Part shown: positions 1 to 9,158 of the stretch, in pieces
How positions within the stretch are numbered: the stretch's first letter is position 1
How the letters are laid out: every line of letters starts with the position of its first letter
Assembly: GCF_013200955.2 (NCBI RefSeq)
Contig: NZ_CP053697.2
Span: 3,286,001-3,350,000, forward strand
Reading direction: 5' to 3'
From: Pseudomonas campi
GTDB lineage: Bacteria; Pseudomonadota; Gammaproteobacteria; Pseudomonadales; Pseudomonadaceae
DNA: 64,000 nucleotides
Program-made: the position numbers and the translations under genes
Notes under the pieces: generated by a model
Databases searched by the model: none
Told to the model about the DNA's origin: nothing
Seen by the model: the letters and a program-made list of their open reading frames with translations, nothing else

Positions 1-600
1 CTCCGGGGCATCGAACTTGGGATCGTTGACCAGGTTGGCCAGCACCCGTTCACGCAGCGGCGGGGTCGGGATCAGCAACAACGCCTGCAACTCCGCTAGC
101 GGGGTGTCTTCGGCCAGCCAGGCGCGCTGCTGCTCGGCATCCAGCAGCAAGGGTCGGCGCAGGTGCGCGGCAGCCTGAGTCACCATGGCCACGCTCAGGT
201 ACAACTGATCACCCGCCGGATAAGCCTCCCACAGTGCGGCGAAGTGCAGCAGGGGTTCTTCGCCGGTCAGCCAGAATGGCCGTTTGCGCAGCTCGCCGCG
301 CCACTCGTAGAAACCATTGGCCGGCAACAGGCAGCGGCGCTGGCGGAACGCCTCGCGGAACATCGGCTGCTCGCTGAGGGTTTCCGCACGGGCATGGGAC
401 GGCGCCTTGCTCAGGTCATTCAGCCAGGCCGGGGTCAGCCCCCAACGGCCGCTGGCGGCGTGCAGTTCACCATCAACGTGGCGCAGGAACAGCACCTGAT
501 TGCCCGGCGCGAGGTTCCAGTGCGGTGCCTGTCCGGCAGGGAAACCCGGCAGCGTGGCCAGGCTCTGCGACCAACGAAACAGGCCGTAACGTCCACTCAT
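1..600 (-). CDS. SOS response-associated peptidase (SRAP/YedK/HMCES family), C-terminus cut by window edge
   Basis: About 200 residues are visible; the 3' end lies beyond base 1. The family protects abasic sites in single-stranded DNA by forming a thiazolidine crosslink through Cys2, exposed after Met1 removal. The start reads MSGRYGLF, so residue 2 is Ser where the family normally has Cys. The Asn of the usual NARxE motif is His here (SHARAET). The FYEW glutamate and an HxRxP histidine (HLRRP) are still present. There is no closer in-frame start that would restore a Cys. The fold assignment is safe from GRYGLF, GRWGLTPAW, ARAET and LLPANGFYEW. Covalent abasic-site crosslinking by the standard mechanism looks lost. 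A small-protein pair lies just upstream on the same strand. Confidence 0.85.
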   Translation of the reverse strand, partial: MSGRYGLFRWSQSLATLPGFPAGQAPHWNLAPGNQVLFLRHVDGELHAASGRWGLTPAWLNDLSKAPSHARAETLSEQPMFREAFRQRRCLLPANGFYEWRGELRKRPFWLTGEEPLLHFAALWEAYPAGDQLYLSVAMVTQAAAHLRRPLLLDAEQQRAWLAEDTPLAELQALLLIPTPPLRERVLANLVNDPKFDAPE

Positions 601-670
601 AAGGCAACGGGCTCAACATCAACAGGGCGGAAAGACCGCGACGCGCCGATTGCCAGGCGGGCCGCAACAA

Positions 671-931
671 CTAGCAGAGCAGGATGCCGGGGCTGGCATC
701 GGGCTCCTCGCCCGGCAAGGGCGCGGCGGCATTGTACGCATCGATCAGGCGGCGTGCGTGCTCGGCATCCTGATCTTCCACCAGCAGGCCGAGCAGCCCC
801 AGCGCCGGCAGCTCGCCTATCGCCCCGAGCAGGTGACGCCCGGCGAGGTGGGCATCCACCCCTTCGCTGGCCAGCATGCCCAGCAGCATTTCACCTTCCA
901 GCAGGTCCTGCGGTTCATAGATACGCTGCAT
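671..931 (-). CDS. DUF2007-type putative signal-transducing small protein
   Basis: 86 residues, starting MQRIYEPQDLLEGEMLLGML. The N-terminal pattern (aromatic residue, short spacer, then a helix with xAxxLxxxLxxxGI-like spacing), the central GAIGELPALGLLGLLV strand and the acidic C-terminus are typical of DUF2007 proteins, which have a ferredoxin-like PII-related fold and no settled function. Its ATG shares one base with the stop of the upstream CPXCG gene (TGATG), so the two are probably translationally coupled. Confidence 0.7.
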   Translation of the reverse strand: MQRIYEPQDLLEGEMLLGMLASEGVDAHLAGRHLLGAIGELPALGLLGLLVEDQDAEHARRLIDAYNAAAPLPGEEPDASPGILLC

Positions 932-1113
932 CAGTCGTTCTCCGTGCGCACATCCAGTGACCAGTCCGCGCCGTCGGTGCGCAGGTCGAAAATGATCGGC
1001 CGGCAGCACACCGGGCAATCCTCGACGTATTCCTGATCGCCGGCGGAAAGATCGAGCAGCGCCTCCGCCAGCTCGCCGCAATAGGGACATTGATACGCCT
1101 GTGATTCCAGCAT
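931..1113 (-). CDS. CPXCG motif-containing cysteine-rich protein
   Basis: 60 residues. CPYCGE near the N-terminus and CPVCC further on form a four-cysteine zinc-ribbon-like site. The start is the ATG at 1113, because GGAGG lies about five bases upstream of it. An in-frame GTG 12 bases earlier would put that ribosome-binding site inside the gene. Function is unknown. It is coupled to the DUF2007 gene downstream (TGATG overlap). Confidence 0.75.
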   Translation of the reverse strand: MLESQAYQCPYCGELAEALLDLSAGDQEYVEDCPVCCRPIIFDLRTDGADWSLDVRTEND

Positions 1114-1205
1114 CACGACCTCCACTGTGACTTGCGGTTACAATCGCCGGTCTATTGCAGGCTCGCGGGAGTCCCCCTGAGCCTAGGCACCTGAACAACG
1201 AGAGC

Positions 1206-2372
1206 ATGATGGGCGAATTCGATTCCATCCGACCCTACGCCGACCACGAAGTCCCCGCCGTCCTGGCCCGCCTGCTGGCCGACCCGATCTTCCTCGGCAC
1301 CCTGACGCGTTTCCGCTTCCCGCGTCTGGCCGGGCCATTCGGCTGGCTGCTTAAACCTCTTATAGCCCATCGGCTGCGTCAGCAGCTGGCCGATGTGAAT
1401 TCGGTGGGTGCGCTGCAGGAGCGCATCGAGCCCTATATCGACCATACCGTCGAGCGCGCCACCGATGGCGTGACCTACTCCGGGCTGGAGCAACTGAAGG
1501 CGGGCACGCCCTACCTGTTTCTCGCCAACCACCGCGACATCGTCATGGACCCGGCCTTCGTCAACTACGCCGTGTTCCACGCCGGCCTGCCGACGCCGCG
1601 CATCGCCATCGGCGACAACCTGCTGCAACGACCCTTCGTCAGCGATCTGATGCGCCTGAACAAGAGTTTCATCGTGCATCGCTCGCTGACCGGCCGACGC
1701 GAGAAGCTGGCAGCCTTCCAGCTGTTGTCGGCCTATATCAACCACTCGATCCGCGTCGACGGCCAGTCGATCTGGATCGCCCAGGCCGAAGGCCGTGCCA
1801 AGGACGGTGACGACCGCACCGACTCGGCGATCCTCAAGATGTTCCACATGAGCCGCAAGGACGAGACCTTCGCCGACGTGCTTGGCTCGCTCAACCTGAT
1901 CCCGGTGTCGATCAGCTACGAGTACGACCCCTGCGACCAGGCCAAGGCCCGCGAATTGTCGATCCGCGCCAGCACCGGCAGCTACGAGAAGGCGCCAGGC
2001 GAGGATGACGCCAGCATCGCCCTGGGCATCACCGGCTACAAAGGCCGCGTGCATATCCACTTCGGCGCGCCGGTGATCGCTGGCTTCGAGGATGCCAAGC
2101 AGTTGGCCAGTCTGATGGACCAGCACATCCTCGGCGGCTACCGGCTGTTCCCTGTGCATTACCTGGCCTACAGCCAATGGGACGAACGCGACAGCGCGCT
2201 GCAGGTGCCGACTGCCGAGCAGCTGTTCGCCGCCGACGAGCTGGCCAAGGCCCGCGGCGAATGGCAACGGCGCCTGGATGCCTGCCCGGTCGAGCAGCGT
2301 CCCTGGCTGATCCGCCAGTACGCCACGCCGGTGCGCAACCAGTACCGGATCAAGGCTGGACTGCCGTTGTAA
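1206..2372 (+). CDS. 1-acyl-sn-glycerol-3-phosphate acyltransferase-like protein (PlsC domain)
   Basis: 388 residues from the MMGEFDS start. The acyltransferase block I is LANHRDIVMD, followed by a block resembling the phosphate-binding motif (IAQAEGRAKDGDD) and a proline-containing block (LNLIPVSISYEYDP). There are no obvious membrane helices. Such proteins transfer acyl chains to a glycerophospholipid or similar acceptor at the inner membrane. An upstream in-frame start at 1155 exists but would overlap the upstream leader. The gene borders the lipid cluster, but its strand and the intervening repeat suggest it belongs to the chromosomal flank. Confidence 0.8.
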   Translation: MMGEFDSIRPYADHEVPAVLARLLADPIFLGTLTRFRFPRLAGPFGWLLKPLIAHRLRQQLADVNSVGALQERIEPYIDHTVERATDGVTYSGLEQLKAGTPYLFLANHRDIVMDPAFVNYAVFHAGLPTPRIAIGDNLLQRPFVSDLMRLNKSFIVHRSLTGRREKLAAFQLLSAYINHSIRVDGQSIWIAQAEGRAKDGDDRTDSAILKMFHMSRKDETFADVLGSLNLIPVSISYEYDPCDQAKARELSIRASTGSYEKAPGEDDASIALGITGYKGRVHIHFGAPVIAGFEDAKQLASLMDQHILGGYRLFPVHYLAYSQWDERDSALQVPTAEQLFAADELAKARGEWQRRLDACPVEQRPWLIRQYATPVRNQYRIKAGLPL

Positions 2373-2376
2373 TCCC

Positions 2377-2522
2377 TAACAGGCCGTTGAAAAACTACCT
2401 GCGTTGCCATCGCGGCGTTAAAAACAGGCTCAAAATGCTCATTTACAGCTCGTAAACTGCGCTTTTTCGCCTGTTTTTGCCTTGCGCTGGCTACCTCGCC
2501 TACGTTTTTCAACGGCCTGTTA
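2377..2522. repeat. ~147-bp terminal-inverted-repeat element, copy A
   Basis: Perfect 19-bp terminal inverted repeats: TAACAGGCCGTTGAAAAAC on the left and its reverse complement on the right. The interior contains GGCGTTAAAAAC, AATGCTCATTTACA and GCTCGTAAACTGCGCTT, shared with copies B (12983-13130) and C (25044-25190). It has no coding capacity for a transposase, so it resembles a non-autonomous MITE-like element. Confidence 0.85.
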
Positions 2523-2932
2523 ACCCGCTGCGGCCACGCGGCAGCGGGTAAACACCCCGCCTCATCCGACAACCTTTACTTGTTGCCGATAACTTTCTTG
2601 CTCTGTTTCAGGGCAACTAAGCGCCCTTGAACTTGCCACTAAATGTTCATCTCGCTCACATTAAGTGCAGCACCCGCCCGGCGCATAAAATCTTTAACAA
2701 GCGGACAACTTCATAACCCCAGCCCTCGCCAACCGGCGAAACTATTTTCACTATTTCGGCGCAATGCCGACAAAAGCAACTGGCAATTTAAGGCAAACTT
2801 TGTTTATTTACCCTCACAGGAAAAACCGGCACTACTGACTGCTCAGGCGTACCTGCTCAGCCAGCAGAATCTGAGCGGCCTATGACCGTCATTTGCACCG
2901 GCTCCACCGCCAGTTTCTAAAGGGATTTGCAC
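2523..2932. other. AT-rich leader upstream of the FabB-like gene
   Basis: A 410-base gap with clearly lower GC than the neighbours. It probably holds the promoter of the gene at 2933. No operator can be named. A stretch at 2591-2618 (AACTTTC...GCTCTGTTTCA...CAACT) has a similar counterpart at 5047-5071 near the reductase gene. No convincing gene is seen. Confidence 0.4.
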
Positions 2933-4156
2933 ATGCGCCGCGTCGTGATCACCGGGATGGGATTGGTCTCCAGTCTGGGCAATGACCTGCAAAGCGTCAG
3001 CACCAGCCTGCGTGAAGGTCGCTCGGGTATCCGTTTCAACCCGACCTACGCCGAAGTCGGCATGCGCAGCCAGGTGTGTGGGGCCGTGCCGCTGGACATG
3101 GACAGCCTGAACATCGACCGCAAGGTCAAACGCTTCATGGGCGACGCCGCGGCCTATGCCTACCTGGCCATGCAACAGGCGGTGAAGGATGCCGGCCTGA
3201 GCAACGCCCAGGTCTCCAACCCGCGCACCGGGCTGATCGCCGGCTCCGGCGGGGCTTCCTCCTTCAACCAGATGGAGGCCATGGACATCCTCCGCGAAAA
3301 AGGTATCGCCCGGGTCGGCCCCTTCCGCGTACCGCGGACCATGAGCAACACTGTCTCGGCCTGCCTGGCCACACCCTTTCGCATCAAGGGCCTGAGCTAT
3401 TCCATCGCCTCAGCCTGCGCCAGCAGCGCGCATTGCATCGGCCACGCCATGGAACAGATTCGCATGGGCAAACAGGACATCGTCTTCGCCGGGGGGGGCG
3501 AGGAGGAGCACTGGAGCCAGAGCTACCTGTTCGATGCCATGGGCGCCCTCTCCAGCCAGTACAACGATGCCCCTCAGCAGGCCTCGCGCCCCTACGACAC
3601 GCGCCGCGATGGCTTCGTGATCGCCGCCGGGGGCGGTATCGTGGTGGTCGAAGCGCTTGAGCATGCCCTGGCACGCAACGCGCAGATCCATGCGGAAATC
3701 ATCGGCTACGGCGCCACATCGGACGGCTACGACATGGTCGCGCCCAGCGGCGAAGGCGGCATGCGCTGCATGCAGGACGCCCTGATCGGGGTCACCGAGC
3801 CGATCGATTACCTGAATACCCACGGCACTTCCACGCCGGTCGGCGACCTGGCGGAGATGCGTGCCGTGCGCAAGGTGTTCGGCCGCGACATGCCGCTGAT
3901 CAGTTCGACCAAGAGCCTGTCTGGCCACGCCCTGGGCGCGGCCGGCGTGCACGAGGTGATCTACTGCCTGTTGATGATGCGCGAGAACTTCATCGCCGCA
4001 TCGGCCAATATCGACAACCTCGACCCCGAACTGACCGACATGCCGGTGCTGCGCGAGACCCTCGAGCACGTCACCCTGAATACCATCATGAGCAACAGCT
4101 TCGGCTTCGGCGGCACCAATGCCACCCTGGTGCTGAAGCGCTGGCAAGGCGAATGA
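2933..4156 (+). CDS. FabB-like beta-ketoacyl-ACP synthase (KAS I type paralogue)
   Basis: 407 residues. The thiolase-fold catalytic triad is complete: Cys162 in [11 protein letters not shown], His297 in [11 protein letters not shown] and His332 in [11 protein letters not shown]. Motifs FAGGGEEE and [12 protein letters not shown] are FabB-like. It should catalyse decarboxylative condensation of malonyl-ACP with an acyl-ACP. The start is ATG 2933, with AGGGA seven bases upstream. It is the only plus-strand gene of the lipid cluster and converges on the FabL-like reductase. It is not next to fabA, as primary fabB usually is, so I read it as a cluster-specific paralogue. Confidence 0.88.
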   Translation: MRRVVITGMGLVSSLGNDLQSVSTSLREGRSGIRFNPTYAEVGMRSQVCGAVPLDMDSLNIDRKVKRFMGDAAAYAYLAMQQAVKDAGLSNAQVSNPRTGLIAGSGGASSFNQMEAMDILREKGIARVGPFRVPRTMSNTVSACLATPFRIKGLSYSIASACASSAHCIGHAMEQIRMGKQDIVFAGGGEEEHWSQSYLFDAMGALSSQYNDAPQQASRPYDTRRDGFVIAAGGGIVVVEALEHALARNAQIHAEIIGYGATSDGYDMVAPSGEGGMRCMQDALIGVTEPIDYLNTHGTSTPVGDLAEMRAVRKVFGRDMPLISSTKSLSGHALGAAGVHEVIYCLLMMRENFIAASANIDNLDPELTDMPVLRETLEHVTLNTIMSNSFGFGGTNATLVLKRWQGE

Positions 4157-4165
4157 TCGACTGAC

Positions 4166-4195
4166 CTTGCCGCCAGCCAGCAGGCTGGCGGCAAG
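4166..4195. terminator. Strong hairpin between convergent genes
   Basis: A perfect 13-bp stem (CTTGCCGCCAGCC) with a four-base loop lies between the convergent FabB-like and reductase genes. No T-tract follows on either strand, so it may stop transcription from both sides only partly, or act in RNA stability. Confidence 0.55.
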
Positions 4196-4203
4196 ATCGA
4201 GGG

Positions 4204-4965
4204 TCAGGCGGCCAGGCCGGTGCCGCCGGTGGCCATGACGATATGCCCGCGAATCGCGGTGGAGCGGTCGGAGGCCAGGAAGGCGACAATATTGGCGATT
4301 TCCATCGGCTCCAGGGCCCAGCGCCGCCCCACCGACTCCAGGCGCTCGATCATCCCCGGCCACATCTCCGACAGGTACGGCAGCATCTCGCTCTTGACCA
4401 CGCCGCCGCATACGCCGTTGACGCGGATGCCCTTGTCGTACAGGTCCACTTCCATATAGCGCACCAGGTTTTCCAGCGCGGCCTTCATCAGGCCCAATGG
4501 ATAGTTCGGCAATACCGCATGGGAGCCGACGCCGGAGATGGCGCAGATGGTGCCCCCCGCTGGCATCAGCGGCACCACATGGTTGATGCAGGCGACGTTG
4601 CCGATCAGGCTGGTGCCGAACAGCTCCTTCCAGTCGTGCTTGGTCAGCTCACGAATCGATTTGAACGGGGCGCTGGCGGCGTTAAGCACCAGATGATCGA
4701 TGCGCTCCACGCCCTCGGCCTGCAGATTCTTGATCATCTGTTCGATGTCGCGCGTCTCGGAGATATCCGCCTGTGCCTTGTAAGCCCGCACACCGCGTGC
4801 CTCGGCATGCGCCACCAGCTTGTCAACGCTGGCCGCACCCTTGCCCTGGGCCCGGCGGAAATTGAGGATGACGTCGTAACCGTCTTCGATAAAGCGTTCG
4901 GCGATAGCCGCGCCGATGCCGCGCGCGGCCCCGGTGATCAGAACAGTTTCCCGCTGGGCACTCAT
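4204..4965 (-). CDS. SDR oxidoreductase resembling FabL-type enoyl-ACP reductase
   Basis: 253 residues. The N-terminal nucleotide site is TGAARGIG. The C-terminal half resembles FabL/FabI enoyl reductases more than FabG: NAASAPF, LPNYPLGLMKAALENLVRYM, VNGVCGG and IRGHIVMATGG. Ser144, Tyr155 and Lys161 are present, but the Tyr-Lys spacing is five residues, against six in FabI and FabL and three in FabG. A role as the enoyl-reduction step of the cluster is inference. The start is ATG 4965 after a purine-rich GGGGGAAAG. It lies downstream of the ABC genes on the same strand but after a 240-base gap, so it may have its own promoter. Confidence 0.7.
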   Translation of the reverse strand: MSAQRETVLITGAARGIGAAIAERFIEDGYDVILNFRRAQGKGAASVDKLVAHAEARGVRAYKAQADISETRDIEQMIKNLQAEGVERIDHLVLNAASAPFKSIRELTKHDWKELFGTSLIGNVACINHVVPLMPAGGTICAISGVGSHAVLPNYPLGLMKAALENLVRYMEVDLYDKGIRVNGVCGGVVKSEMLPYLSEMWPGMIERLESVGRRWALEPMEIANIVAFLASDRSTAIRGHIVMATGGTGLAA

Positions 4966-5207
4966 AACTTTCTTTCCCCCTGATGATGAAGCGCATGGTC
5001 CGTCAGTCATTCACCGCGGCTGCGCATTTCTTATTAACCACGGAACAACTTTCGCTGTTTCACTGACAACTTTATGAGCATTACCCGTGCATTATTCGAG
5101 TAACTTTCATCGCCCCACTCATCACAGGTCTATAACTGCACAACGACTTGCAAAACTTCACGAGTACCGCCAAGGGCATTACCTTGCTAATTACTTGTTA
5201 CGTTGTT

Positions 5208-6533
5208 TCAGGTAAAGCGGAAGGCCTCCGCAATCAGCAACTTCGACGCGCGTTTGGCCGGAATGATCGAGGCCAATACGGCGGTCACTATGGCCAGGGC
5301 GCAGGTGAACCAGAACAGGTTGAAATCCTCGTCCCACAAGATGAACGCCAGGTAACCCTTGGTGTATCCGGGTGACGGCGGCATCGGCAGGCCGTTGATA
5401 TTGATCAGCTCGGCCAGGCCAATGCCCACCGCCACGCTGAGTGCCGCGCCGAGCAGGCCGATGAAGATGCCTTCGAGGATGAACAGCCGCCCCACCTCCC
5501 GCTGGGTCAGGCCCAGGGCGCGCAGGGTGGCGATTTCGCGGGTGCGTTCGACCACGTTCATCATCAGGGTGTTGCCGATCATGAACACCACGATCACGCT
5601 GACGATCGATTTGATGAAAAAGAAGATGCCGTCAAACAGGCTGACCACCTGGTGGTAGTACACCGCCAGCTCCGACCAGGGCCGTACCTCGAGCTTGAGG
5701 CCCTGTTCCTTGATCAGGGTTTGTACGCGCGCCAGAGCCGCCTCGGTCTGATCGGTGTCGTTGAGCAGAAGAATGATGCGACTGACCTCGTCGGTCTCCA
5801 GCAGATCCTGGGCGGTCTTCAGTGGCAACTTGAGGGCACGGTCGTCGTATTCCTTGATACCGGACTGCATGACCCCGCGCACTGTCACCGACATGGCGTT
5901 CTGCCCACCGGTGGGGTTGACCACCAGCAGGTCGAGGTCGGCGTCGTAGCCCGCCGACAAACCCTTGGCCACGCCGGTGCCGATGGTCGCACCGAGCCCG
6001 TCGATGCGCGACAGGTCGCTGCCGAGGACGATGCGATCCAGCGCACCGAGCGTCAGCGAGCTGGCCGGCTCGATACCGACGCCGGAGATGAAGGTCGAGG
6101 TCTCCGACTCATAGTGCGAGGCGATCCCGGAAAACTCGATCTGCCCGGTCACGGTCTTGAGCATGGGGCCGAGCTCGGCATCTTCGGCCAGGACCTGCTT
6201 GATCTGCTCGTAGCCGGGAATGCCGTAACGCAACGGGTTGGTCGCGCCGCTGGCCAGGTAGCCCTCGCGATACAGTTGCAGGTGGCCAAGGTTGGTGCGG
6301 ATGGTCTGCTCGCGCAGTGACGAGAAGGAATGCTGGACGAAGCCGCCGAAGATGAACACCGCCCCGCCCCCCATGATGATCGCCAGCAGGGTGATGCCGG
6401 AGCGGCGCCGCTGGCGGAACAGGTTGGCGAAGGCGTAACGGATCGAGGTCGGTCGTTTCAGGGCCGTCCACAGCACCAGCAGCAAGGCGTAGGCGATGAT
6501 GGCGTTGGCCAGGTAATACAGCAGCTCGCTCAT
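5208..6533 (-). CDS. ABC transporter permease, FtsX/MacB/LolC-E type
   Basis: 441 residues with the classic layout: one N-terminal membrane helix (about 5-22) followed by a second near the cytosolic-basic RRRSG region, a large periplasmic domain (roughly 65-290), then three C-terminal helices. The FtsX-domain signature is GNTLMMNVVERTREIATLRALGL. This class does not usually import; it powers extraction or transfer of lipoproteins and other amphiphiles from the inner membrane. ATG 6533 overlaps the stop of the upstream gene (ATGA) and has GGAGG seven bases upstream. It is the last gene of the long minus-strand array. Confidence 0.88.
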   Translation of the reverse strand: MSELLYYLANAIIAYALLLVLWTALKRPTSIRYAFANLFRQRRRSGITLLAIIMGGGAVFIFGGFVQHSFSSLREQTIRTNLGHLQLYREGYLASGATNPLRYGIPGYEQIKQVLAEDAELGPMLKTVTGQIEFSGIASHYESETSTFISGVGIEPASSLTLGALDRIVLGSDLSRIDGLGATIGTGVAKGLSAGYDADLDLLVVNPTGGQNAMSVTVRGVMQSGIKEYDDRALKLPLKTAQDLLETDEVSRIILLLNDTDQTEAALARVQTLIKEQGLKLEVRPWSELAVYYHQVVSLFDGIFFFIKSIVSVIVVFMIGNTLMMNVVERTREIATLRALGLTQREVGRLFILEGIFIGLLGAALSVAVGIGLAELININGLPMPPSPGYTKGYLAFILWDEDFNLFWFTCALAIVTAVLASIIPAKRASKLLIAEAFRFT

Positions 6534-7241
6534 TGTTCGCCCTCCACAATCGGTGCCAGCACGTACTGAATTTCTTCGCTGGTGAGAAACAACCGACTTG
6601 GCGCAGGTTGTTGCAGCAGCTCGGCCCACACTGGCGAACGGCGCAGTTGCTCACGCAGTTGCTCGGCCTGAGCCTGTTGCCCGTCTGCGTCGAGGGCACG
6701 GATCTGCAGAAAATCGATCAGCGCAGCCAGGGACGCAGGTAACTCGCCCTGGCGCTGGCGCAGGTAGTCGAGGTCCTTCAGCGCCACCACATGGCGGCCG
6801 AACTCGGCGGGCACGTAGACATCCAGGCGGGCGCGCAGGAAGCGCAGGCGCCAGTCGTCCGGCTGCTGGTCAACGGCCTCATCGATCAGGAAGAAGCCGC
6901 GCTTGGCCAGTTCGGCGGCGCGGAAGTAATTCTGCTTCTTGACGTATTCACCGGCGGTGAACAGCCAGCCGTAACCCTCGTACATCTTGGCGTAGAGGTC
7001 ATCCGGGTGTTGTTCGCGGTAGGCCGCCAGGGCTTCGATGGTCTGCTCGGCGACGCCATCGCTTGGCGCCTGGACCACGGCCAGAATGGCGCGATCACGG
7101 GCCGCGCTCAGCGAGCCGTCAGCCAGCAGGGCGTCCAGGCTGGCCCGGCTTTGCGCACGATAGACGTCGAGCGTGGCAGGTGGCTCGACGCTGGCTTGTA
7201 CGCCGCCGACCAGCACCAGGGTGAGCAACAGGGGCAGGCGC

Positions 7242-7249
<8 letters not shown>
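6530..7249 (-). CDS. Periplasmic helical (TPR-like) partner of the ABC transporter
   Basis: 239 residues. A signal peptide (MFKRLPLLLTLVLVGGVQA) is followed by an alpha-helical protein with repeated Ala/Leu/Tyr spacing suggestive of TPR-like repeats, for example the segments around AEQTIEALAAYREQHPDD and FRAAELAKRG. No family recognised. It starts inside the end of the ATPase gene (8-base overlap) and overlaps the permease start by four bases, so it is very probably a component of that transporter. Confidence 0.65.
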
Positions 7250-7991
<742 letters not shown>

Positions 7992-8021
7992 GGCCCCGCC
8001 CCCTTGGCGCGAAATCCGTTA

Positions 8022-9131
8022 TCACTGGCACCGCAACATCCAGGTGCCGCCATGGCTGTCGCTCAGCGACAGGACTGCCGGTACGCCATCGTGGCCGGCG
8101 GCCTTGCGCTCGGCATAACGCTGCAGCGCCAGCAGTGGGTTGATGCCGCCACTGTCGCCGAAGCGCCGACAGAGGTTTTCGTAGACCAGCTGATCGCCCA
8201 TGGCCGCAGCCGCGCTGCCCTCCACCGCCGCCAGCAGACTGGAGGGGTAGTGACCGCCATAGATGATCGCCCGTGGCTCCGGCAGCAGCGCCGACCAGGC
8301 CTGGCGCAGCGCCGCAGCGGCGTCCTCACGCCGGGCCGGCACAGCCAGGTACTGCGGCGCACCGAGCAGCACCGGCGCGGTCTTGGCCTTCAGTGCGGCC
8401 TCGGCACGCTTGAGCACGATGAAACCGGCGCGTTCGATGATCGGCGCATCGTGCTGACCGCCCTTGCCCAGCCAGCGCCGCTCCTGCTCGGCATTGCCGA
8501 TCGCCTCGGAGAAACCCAGGGCCGGGTAGAAGCGAAACACCCCGCCGAGCAGCACGCTGTCGATATCGCCGCCATTGAGCAGTTCGCCCGCCACGCGCAG
8601 ACTCTGCACAAAGCCGGAGCGACCCGCCTGCACCTTGCAGGAATAGCCATCCACCGCATGCTCACGCAGGAGGAATTTGGGAATCACGTCCAGATCGAAA
8701 CCATCACGCCAGTTGAAGGCATGTTCGAGGTGCGAGCACTGCCCCCAAAAGTCCGAATAAACCAGGGCCAGGCGCTCACGCGAACTGCGCCGACCGCAAC
8801 TGGCCTCGGCCGCGGCCAGCGCCTGCTTGGCAGCCTGGCCGACGGCCGCGAGGGTTTCTCGGTAACCGGCCTTGTTCGCCTCGGGGCCGCCATCGACGCT
8901 GAAGCGACTGAGATCCCACTGCCGGCGCCCGGTCTTGCGCACCGCGCGGCGATACAGCTCGCCCTCCCAGGCGCGGAACCAGCGCTGCGCATAGGGCAAC
9001 GGCGCGCGCTCCGGCTGCACCACGGACAACCCGACCAGGGCCAGCGCCGTGCTGCTGGCGCCCTCCTCGCCAAGCAACTCGGCGCTGCTGGCGGCGCGGC
9101 TCGGGGTCAACTGCTTTTCTTCGACGGACAT
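8022..9131 (-). CDS. Divergent beta-ketoacyl-synthase-fold protein
   Basis: 369 residues. The sequence has a thiolase/KS-like rhythm (VLLGGVFRF, AGFIVLKRAEAAL, AIIYGGHYPSS, LSLSDSHGGTWML), but the normal TACxSS nucleophile motif and the NxHGTxT motif are not recognisable. A Cys occurs in GYSCKVQAG near the expected position. It is probably a degenerate KS, perhaps a structural or specificity partner. It lies between the ATPase gene and another divergent KS, with gaps of about 30 bases. The fold assignment rests on weak motifs plus context. Confidence 0.55.
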   Translation of the reverse strand: MSVEEKQLTPSRAASSAELLGEEGASSTALALVGLSVVQPERAPLPYAQRWFRAWEGELYRRAVRKTGRRQWDLSRFSVDGGPEANKAGYRETLAAVGQAAKQALAAAEASCGRRSSRERLALVYSDFWGQCSHLEHAFNWRDGFDLDVIPKFLLREHAVDGYSCKVQAGRSGFVQSLRVAGELLNGGDIDSVLLGGVFRFYPALGFSEAIGNAEQERRWLGKGGQHDAPIIERAGFIVLKRAEAALKAKTAPVLLGAPQYLAVPARREDAAAALRQAWSALLPEPRAIIYGGHYPSSLLAAVEGSAAAAMGDQLVYENLCRRFGDSGGINPLLALQRYAERKAAGHDGVPAVLSLSDSHGGTWMLRCQ

Positions 9132-9158
9132 GCACTCTTCCCTATCAACTGTCCTGGC

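Noticed and set aside
2643..2885. 80-codon open frame upstream of the FabB-like gene
   Set aside because: No ribosome site and no domain; it lies in a probable promoter region.
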